Source of the DNA: Massilia cavernae
GTDB lineage: Bacteria > Pseudomonadota > Gammaproteobacteria > Burkholderiales > Burkholderiaceae_D
NCBI RefSeq assembly: GCF_003590855.1
Contig: NZ_QYUP01000152.1
Coordinates: forward strand, 1 to 42,327
Length of the DNA stretch: 42,327 bases
Reading direction: 5' to 3'
Below are positions 34,562 to 42,327 of this stretch, piece by piece (the stretch's first letter is position 1; each line of letters starts with the position of its first letter). A program made the position numbers and the translations under genes. The notes below the pieces were generated by a model. It had not been told where the DNA came from and searched no databases. It was given only the letters and a program-made list of their open reading frames with translations.

Positions 34562-36268
34562 CTAGCCGTGCCCGTGGCCGGGTTCGGCGGCGAGATTGTC
34601 GAGCACATGGCGCGCCATGCTGGAGGCGAGCTCCTGTTCGCCGAGGAAGATTTTCGCCGACGTCTCGTTCCGCAGCAGCGCGGCTTCTTCTTCGTTATGC
34701 GTGCGGATGACGATCCGGATGTCCGGATTGAGTGCGCGCGCGGTCTCCGTCATGGCCCGCACGTGGAAGGTGTCCGGCGTCGCGATCACCAGCATCGACG
34801 CCCGCGCGATGTGAGCCTGGATCAGCACCGCCGGCTCGCCGGCATTGCCGGCCACCGCGGGGATGTTGTTCGCGCGTAGTTCTTCGACCAGCTCGCGGTT
34901 CTGCTCGGCCACCACGAAGTGCACGCCTCCCGCGGCCAGCGCATTGGCGATCTTGCGGCCCACGCGCCCGTACCCGACCAGCACCACCTGCCCGCTCAGC
35001 TTCTCGTGCTCCACCGTCATCGGCAGCTGCGCCAGCGGGTCGTCGGTGCGTTCGAACTTGCGCGCGAGGTGGGACTTGGAGCGCAGCCAGTTCTGCAGCG
35101 GTTCGACCGCCTTGAACAGCAGCGGGTTGAGCGCGATCGAGATGATCGCGCCGGCCAGGATCAGGCTCTGTCCCTCGGCCGGCAGCAGCCCGAGCGACAT
35201 GCCGAGCGCCGCCAGGATGAAGGAGAACTCGCCGATCTGCGCCAGGCTGGCCGATACCGTGATCGCGGTGTTGAGCGGGTAGCGCAGCGCGATCACCAGC
35301 AGGAAGGCGGCGAGCGACTTGCCGAACATGATGACGGCCACCACGGCCACCACCTTCCACGGACTGTTCACCAGCACCATCGGGTCGAACAGCATGCCGA
35401 CCGAGACGAAGAACAGTACCGAGAATGCGTCGCGCAGCGGCAGCGATTCGTGCGCGGCGCGGTGGCTCAGTTCCGATTCGCGCAGTACCATGCCGGCGAA
35501 AAAGGCACCCAGGGCGAACGACACGCCGAACAGTTCCGACGAGCCGTAGGCGATGCCGACTGCGGTGGCGATCACCGCCAGCGTGAACAGCTCGCGCGAG
35601 CCGGTGGTCGCGACGCGCCACAGGAACCACGGGAACAGCTTGCGGCCGATGAGCATCATGAAGGCGAGGAAGGCCGCCACCTGGCCGAGCGTGAGCACCA
35701 TGGCCTTCAGCAGCCCGCCTTCGCTGCCCGCGCCGGTGCCGCCCAGCGAACCGGCGACCGCCGGCAGCAGCACCAGCACCAGCACCGTCACCAGGTCCTC
35801 GACCACCAGCCAGCCGACCGCGATGCGGCCATTGAACGAGTCGAGTATGCCGCGGTCCTCCAGCGCCCGCAGCAGCACCACCGTGCTGGCCACCGACAAC
35901 GACAGCCCGAACACCAGGCCGGCGCCCAGGCTCCATCCCCACAGGTGGGCCAGGCCGATGCCCATTCCGGTGGCGACGGCGATCTGCAGCACCGCCCCGG
36001 GCAGCGCGATGCCGCGCACTTCGAGCAGGTCCTTGAGGGAGAAGTGCAGGCCGACGCCGAACATCAGCAGCATCACGCCGATCTCGGCCAGTTGGCCGGC
36101 CAGCGCCACGTCGGCCACGATGCCCGGTGTGGCCGGGCCGATCATGATGCCGGCAGCGAGATAACCCACCAGTGCGGGCAGCTTGAGGCGCACCGCCAGC
36201 ATGCCGAAGAGAAGGCCGAAACCGAGGGCAGCCGCGATGGTCGTTATCAGGCTGATGTTGTGATGCAT
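34562..36268 (-). CDS. CPA2-type cation:proton antiporter with TrkA-N domain (YbaL/Kef-like)
   Basis: This 568-residue inner-membrane protein has about twelve hydrophobic helices (1-390) typical of Kef-type monovalent cation:proton antiporters, including GYLAAGIMIGP, LMFGVGLHFSLKDLL and SFALGAFFAGMVLRESELSHRAA. A cytosolic TrkA-N Rossmann domain begins at about 412 (VVLVGYGRVGRKIANAL) and binds NAD(H) or related ligands. There is a His/Gly-rich end (AAEPGHGHG). It most resembles YbaL. It probably exports potassium or sodium. The gene stands alone, convergent with the FtsH-like gene. Confidence 0.9.
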   Translation of the reverse strand: MHHNISLITTIAAALGFGLLFGMLAVRLKLPALVGYLAAGIMIGPATPGIVADVALAGQLAEIGVMLLMFGVGLHFSLKDLLEVRGIALPGAVLQIAVATGMGIGLAHLWGWSLGAGLVFGLSLSVASTVVLLRALEDRGILDSFNGRIAVGWLVVEDLVTVLVLVLLPAVAGSLGGTGAGSEGGLLKAMVLTLGQVAAFLAFMMLIGRKLFPWFLWRVATTGSRELFTLAVIATAVGIAYGSSELFGVSFALGAFFAGMVLRESELSHRAAHESLPLRDAFSVLFFVSVGMLFDPMVLVNSPWKVVAVVAVIMFGKSLAAFLLVIALRYPLNTAITVSASLAQIGEFSFILAALGMSLGLLPAEGQSLILAGAIISIALNPLLFKAVEPLQNWLRSKSHLARKFERTDDPLAQLPMTVEHEKLSGQVVLVGYGRVGRKIANALAAGGVHFVVAEQNRELVEELRANNIPAVAGNAGEPAVLIQAHIARASMLVIATPDTFHVRAMTETARALNPDIRIVIRTHNEEEAALLRNETSAKIFLGEQELASSMARHVLDNLAAEPGHGHG

Positions 36269-36338
36269 GCGGTCGCCCCTTTTCGCTTTGTCGGAAAGCC
36301 AAGTATAAGCGACGGGGGGCGGGCGCGAAAAAAGGGGG

Positions 36339-36974
36339 CTAGGGAAGCGTCGCCAGTGCCACCAGCGCCTTGCGCACCGAGGCGCGCACCGCCTCGAATT
36401 CGGCGGCGCGCCGGGTGCGGTCGAGGCGGAACAGCATCAGGCCCTCGACCTGGGCCACGATCAGGATCGCGCGCTGCATGGTCTCGGCGTCGCCAAGGCC
36501 GGGCGCAAGGCCGCGGATCAGGTGGAAGATGGTCTTGCGCTCGCGCGCCATCATGAGGTCCATCAGCGTCGACGCGAACGGGTTGCGCGAGGCCAGCGCC
36601 CAGATCTCGAAGAAGATCGCGTGCGTCACCGGGTCGGTGATCTCGTCCAGGAACATGTCGACGGTGGACAGGAATCGGTCGATCCGCGAGTCGCTCTGCA
36701 TCGCGGCCGATATCGCATCGATCTTGGCCTGGAACACGTCCATCGTATACAGCAGCAAGGCTTCCAGCAGCGCGTCCTTGCTCTGGTAGTAGTGCTGGAC
36801 GTTGGACAGGCTGATGCCCACTTCGGCCGCCACCCGCCGCATCGACAGTCCGGCATAGCCTTCGGCGGCGAGGATGACGCGCGCGGCCTGCAAGATATCT
36901 TGCGCGCGGCCGAGGCCTTTTCCGGTGGTGGCCGAGGCTTTTTTCTTCAGTGCGGTGGCGAGGGAGGCAGGCAT
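36339..36974 (-). CDS. TetR-family transcriptional regulator
   Basis: This 211-residue protein has an N-terminal TetR DNA-binding domain (about 20-66): ILQAARVILAAEGYAGLSMR, then VAAEVGISLSNVQHYYQSKDALLEALL. A helical ligand domain follows (FLDEITDPVTHAIFFEIWAL, LDLMMARERKTIFHLI). It is divergent from the thiolase operon, with a 119-bp shared intergenic region, so it probably represses that operon in response to an acyl-CoA or related ligand. The ligand is not known. Confidence 0.9.
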   Translation of the reverse strand: MPASLATALKKKASATTGKGLGRAQDILQAARVILAAEGYAGLSMRRVAAEVGISLSNVQHYYQSKDALLEALLLYTMDVFQAKIDAISAAMQSDSRIDRFLSTVDMFLDEITDPVTHAIFFEIWALASRNPFASTLMDLMMARERKTIFHLIRGLAPGLGDAETMQRAILIVAQVEGLMLFRLDRTRRAAEFEAVRASVRKALVALATLP

Positions 36975-36995
36975 GGCAGGATTATCGCATGGCGC

Positions 36996-37024
36996 TTTTA
37001 AAAATAGTACGACTGACCTATAAT
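36996..37024 (+). promoter_or_regulatory. Candidate promoter and TetR operator of the thiolase operon
   Basis: TATAAT (37019-37024) is a perfect -10 box, with a weak TTTTAA (36996-37001) 17 bases upstream. Between them lies an imperfect dyad, ATAGTACGACTGACCTAT (37004-37021), with outer arms ATAG and CTAT. A TetR dimer bound there would block the promoter. Confidence 0.45.
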
Positions 37025-37093
37025 CGGCCTCTCAGGTCGTGCGACGCGACCAAATCCAGATGATCAATCCGGGCATTCATTCAGGAGACCTCG

Positions 37094-38274
37094 ATGAGCC
37101 GCAATGTCTATGTAACCGGTGTGGGCATGATCCCGTTCGCCAAGCCGGGCGCCAGCGCGCCTTACGACCAGATGGGCGCACAGGCCGCGCGCCAGGCGCT
37201 GGAGGATGCGGACCTGTGCTACGGCGATATCGAGCAGGCTTACGCCGGCTACGTGTACGGCGACTCCACCAGCGGCCAGAAGGCGCTATACCAGGTCGGC
37301 ATGACCGGCATCCCGATCGTCAACGTCAACAACAACTGCTCGACCGGCTCCACTGCGCTGTACCTGGCGCGCCAGGCGATTGCCAGCGGCGCCGCCGAAT
37401 GCGTGCTGGTGCTGGGCTTCGAGCAGATGAGCCCCGGCGCACTTGCCTCGGTGTTCACCGATCGTCCCAGCCCGTTCGACCCGTTCGACGCGGTCACCGA
37501 TGAACTGGTCGGCAAGCCCGAAATCCCGTTGGCGCTGCGCTACTTCGGCGGCGCCGGCCTGTCGCACATGGAAAAATACGGTACCCCGCTGGAGGCTTTC
37601 GCGAAGATCCGCGCCAAGGCCAGCCGCCATGCGGCCAACAACCCGCTGGCGCTGTTCAGGAAAGTGGTGACGCCGCAGGAGGTGCTGGAGTCGCCCGCCA
37701 TCTGGCCGGGCGTGATGACGCGCCTGATGGCCTGCCCGCCCACCTGCGGCGCGGCCGCGGCGGTGCTGGTGTCCGAAGAATTCGCGAAGAAGCGCGGCCT
37801 GAAGGCGGACGTCTATATCGCCGCCCAGTCCATGACCACCGACCGTCCCGGTACTTTCGATTCGCGCGACATGATGCGCGTGGTCGGCTACGACATGAGC
37901 TGCGAGGCGGCGGCCAAGGTGTACGCGCAGTCCGGCCTGGGCCCGGAAGACCTCGACGTGGTCGAGCTGCACGACTGCTTCGCCCATAACGAGCTGATCA
38001 CCTACGAGGCGCTGGGCCTGTGTCCGGAAGGCGGCGCCGACAAGTTCATCAGCGAAGGCGGCAACACCTACGGCGGCAAGGTCGTCACCAACCCGTCCGG
38101 CGGCCTGCTGTCGAAAGGCCACCCGCTGGGCGCCACCGGCCTTGCGCAGTGCTTCGAACTGACCCACCAGCTGCGCGGCAGCGCCGGCGCGCGCCAGGTC
38201 GACGGCGCGCGCGTCGCCCTGCAGCATAATCTCGGCCTGGGCGGCGCCTGCGTGGTCACCATGTACCGGACCGC

Positions 38275-38278
<4 letters not shown>
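37094..38278 (+). CDS. SCP-x-type thiolase (acetyl-CoA acyltransferase-like)
   Basis: This 394-residue thiolase belongs to the SCP2-thiolase-like branch, which cleaves 3-ketoacyl-CoAs, often with branched or bulky chains. It has the nucleophile Cys82 in NNNCSTGS, then [11 protein letters not shown] with a conserved His, and the C-terminal [15 protein letters not shown] short AGGAG lies before the ATG. It overlaps the next gene by 4 bases. It is the first gene of the TetR-flanked operon. Confidence 0.9.
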
Positions 38279-39420
<1,142 letters not shown>

Positions 39421-39431
39421 GAGGCAGGCAT

Positions 39432-40586
<1,155 letters not shown>

Positions 40587-40762
40587 GCCGAAACCCTACG
40601 CTGCCTGCAACACCGCATCCAGGCCCGGGCGGATTTCCACTGGAAAGAAAAGCATTTGTGTTGACTGGACAATAATCTCCTTATGGCATTGCCGAACACG
40701 CTTGGAGACGCCGTCCAGTTGTGTTAAATGTAAGATCTTGGAGGCCAGGCTGCGGAGGTGCT

Positions 40763-41100
40763 ATGGATGGAATGCTGCGCATAAATTCGCCGGCGCCGCT
40801 GTGCGTGGACGGATACCTCGAGGCCGAGGCGGCACAAGGGCGCGACCTGTTCGCGGTCGCCAAATGCCTGGTGCCGACCGACGCCTACCTGGTGCAGGGC
40901 TGCCTGGTCGCTTCCGGCATTCCCGCGGTGGTGGCCGACGCCAACCACGTGCAGGCCGACCTGCTGATCGCGCCCGCCCTCGCGGCGTGCGCATCCTGGT
41001 GCCCGCGTCGTTTGTCGACGAGGCGCACAGCGTGCTCGATGCCTTCGAGCGCGGCGCGTATGCGCTGGACGAGGATGCCGACGTCGGCGCGCCGGAATGA
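40763..41100 (+). pseudogene. DUF2007-like small protein, frameshifted
   Basis: From ATG 40763, preceded by GGAGGTG, the frame has KCLVPTDAYLVQGCLVASGI and VVADANHVQADLLIAPAL. It then shifts by one base near 40980, where CTCGCGG appears in place of an expected CTCGGCGG. The next frame continues GVRILVPASFVDEAHSVLDA to a TGA at 41100. The whole would be about 112 residues, like DUF2007 (putative signal-transducing) proteins. The break is a one-base homopolymer loss and is probably a sequence error. Confidence 0.8.
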
Positions 41101-41125
41101 AAAAAGCCCGCACTTGGCGGGCTTC
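41101..41125 (-). terminator. Intrinsic terminator of the PEP-CTERM gene
   Basis: The stem AAGCCCGC/GCGGGCTT has a 5-base loop. On the reverse strand it is followed by a T-run, so it mainly stops transcription of the gene at 41147-41812. The DUF2007-like gene from the other side ends just before it. Confidence 0.85.
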
Positions 41126-41146
41126 CTTGCGGCACAGGCCGGGAGA

Positions 41147-41812
41147 TTAGCTGGCTGCTGCCTTGTTCTTGCGGCGCGCTGCCGCGAAGCCGATCATGCC
41201 GATGCCCAGCAGCGCAAACGCGCCAGGTTCCGGTACTGCGGTTCCGTTCAGGGTGATGTCGCGTCCGACGTCGGCCATGCTGCAGCCCGCGCCGGGGCAC
41301 TCGTGGTTGGCGAAACCGAACTGGCCACCGGCGGTGGAGGTGACGTAGAAGCGCAGCGTGGTGGTGCCGCCCAGGGCGCCCAGGGCGTCGAAATCGAAAT
41401 CGCCCATGGTGACGTCGGCATTGCCCCAGCTGAAGGAGTCGATGTTCGATGCAAAGTTGTCGGCGCTGCTGCGCACGTACATCGTCGCCGGCGCGTTAAC
41501 GGTCGATTCGGTCGAGAAGGTCATCTTGTTCAGCACATAGCCGCTGGTGCCGGTGACGGAGAGCTGGAAGTACTTGTTCAGGTCGACTGCGCTGCCCCAG
41601 CCGCTGAAGTAGAAGTGATTGTCGAAGGCGCTGCCGGTCAGGCCGACCGCGGTCAGCGCGCTCAGGGTGTAGCCTGGCGCGCTGGTGGCGACCGGGGTGG
41701 TCTGGACGGCGGACGATGCCAGGTTCCAGGTGCCGATCACGGTGGCATGGGCCGCGTTGGCCAGGCTGAGGGCTGCGATGGCGCCGGCGACGAGCAATTT
41801 CTTGGAAATCAT
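41147..41812 (-). CDS. PEP-CTERM sorting-domain protein
   Basis: This 221-residue secreted protein has a signal peptide (MISKKLLVAGAIAALSLANA, cleavage near AHA) and a beta-rich, Ser/Thr-rich middle. The end is typical PEP-CTERM: VPEPGAFALLGIG (from about 193), a hydrophobic stretch and a basic ARRKNK tail. This sorts proteins to the exosortase/EpsH system, usually in exopolysaccharide-producing Gram-negatives. No exosortase gene is in the window. No conserved function is seen for the middle part. Confidence 0.9.
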   Translation of the reverse strand: MISKKLLVAGAIAALSLANAAHATVIGTWNLASSAVQTTPVATSAPGYTLSALTAVGLTGSAFDNHFYFSGWGSAVDLNKYFQLSVTGTSGYVLNKMTFSTESTVNAPATMYVRSSADNFASNIDSFSWGNADVTMGDFDFDALGALGGTTTLRFYVTSTAGGQFGFANHECPGAGCSMADVGRDITLNGTAVPEPGAFALLGIGMIGFAAARRKNKAAAS

Positions 41813-41923
41813 CTGTTGTCCTTCGATGTGGGTTGTTTAGTTTTATTTAATTATTCTTGCAACTAGTCATTAATAATATCATAAGAGAAATTGCAGTGTT
41901 GACTGATATTTACGTTCTGTTGT

Positions 41924-42327
41924 ATGGGCGCATCTAAAGAGGCCGAGCTACGCCGTGCGAAACAGGTCGCCCTGGCCTTCCTGGCGGGCGCCGCGGCGAT
42001 TTTCGCCGTTACCCTGTTCCTGCCACGCGCATGGTGGGTCGAGCTGCTGGCCGCCTTTTCCGAAGCGGCGATGGTGGGCGCGCTGGCCGACTGGTTCGCG
42101 GTGGTGGCGCTGTTCCGGCGCGTGCCGATCCCTTATGTGTCGCGCCATACCGAGATCATCCCCGCCAACCAGGAAAAGATTGCCGACAACCTGGCCCAGT
42201 TCGTGCGAGAGAAGTTCCTCGATACCGAGTCGCTGGTGGGCCTGATCCGCCGCCACGATCCGGCCGCGCGGGTGGCCGAGTGGCTGACCCAGCCCGACCA
42301 TACCCGCCAGCTGGGCGGCCAGTTGGT
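41924..42327 (+). CDS. DUF445 family membrane protein, N-terminal part
   Basis: From ATG 41924 the frame is open to the window edge, at least 134 residues. It begins with a basic segment, then a membrane helix ([20 protein letters not shown]) and the family-typical [37 protein letters not shown] and [14 protein letters not shown]445 (YjiN-type) proteins are inner-membrane proteins of unknown role. The 3' end is missing. Confidence 0.88.
   Translation, partial: MGASKEAELRRAKQVALAFLAGAAAIFAVTLFLPRAWWVELLAAFSEAAMVGALADWFAVVALFRRVPIPYVSRHTEIIPANQEKIADNLAQFVREKFLDTESLVGLIRRHDPAARVAEWLTQPDHTRQLGGQL

Overview
The window is high-GC DNA that looks like a betaproteobacterium of the Oxalobacteraceae, most like Massilia or a close relative. 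This rests on recognised protein families and gene order (the phoH-ybeY-corC-lnt-glyQ-glyS-gmhB-plsC block, a short betaproteobacterial H-NS, a PEP-CTERM protein). No database search was possible. Both ends cut through genes, so this may be a whole contig.

Layout. (1) 1-2858 holds dTDP-rhamnose genes (rmlA 3' end, rfbC, rfbD). Positions 1-1252 are an inverted copy of 1315-2566, which is probably a fold-back assembly artefact. Different copies carry different one-base losses, mostly in homopolymers. (2) 2943-4722 is an IS66-family element with an 8-bp target duplication and a transposase broken by frameshifts. (3) 4907-10815 carries envelope sugar genes: a WecA-like phosphoglycosyltransferase, H-NS, phosphomannomutase/phosphoglucomutase, waaC, waaA and a YcxB-like membrane protein. 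(4) 10909-15044, reverse strand, is a two-gene module resembling the type VI lipase effector Tle3 and its adaptor Tla3 (DUF2875), with no T6SS structural gene or obvious immunity gene beside it. (5) 15432-24885, reverse strand, is a conserved housekeeping cluster: phoH, ybeY, corC, lnt, glyQ, glyS, gmhB, plsC and a YgjP-like metallopeptidase. (6) 25570-27229 has a small HTH-like protein, then an HDOD gene and its small upstream partner. (7) 27367-31745 is a periplasmic metallo-beta-lactamase-fold lactonase gene interrupted by two unrelated insertion sequences: an IS1182-like element and a second, intact IS66 copy. Removing both elements and one copy of each target duplication restores an open frame of 291 codons. 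(8) 32527-34491 encodes a divergent FtsH-like membrane AAA+ protease. (9) 34562-36268 is a YbaL/Kef-type antiporter. (10) 36339-40586 is a TetR regulator divergent from a thiolase, acyl-CoA dehydrogenase and CoA-transferase operon. (11) 40763 to the end has a frameshifted DUF2007-like gene, a PEP-CTERM protein and the start of a DUF445 gene.

How the genes fit together. Much of the window builds the cell envelope: rhamnose and lipid-linked sugar precursors, LPS inner core (waaC, waaA, gmhB), phospholipid (plsC) and lipoproteins (lnt). The accessory content is the tle3-tla3 module, three insertion sequences and the disrupted lactonase. Frameshifts cluster near the window ends (before 4.7 kb and near 41 kb), while long frames in between are intact. 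That pattern points to uneven polishing more than to real gene decay.
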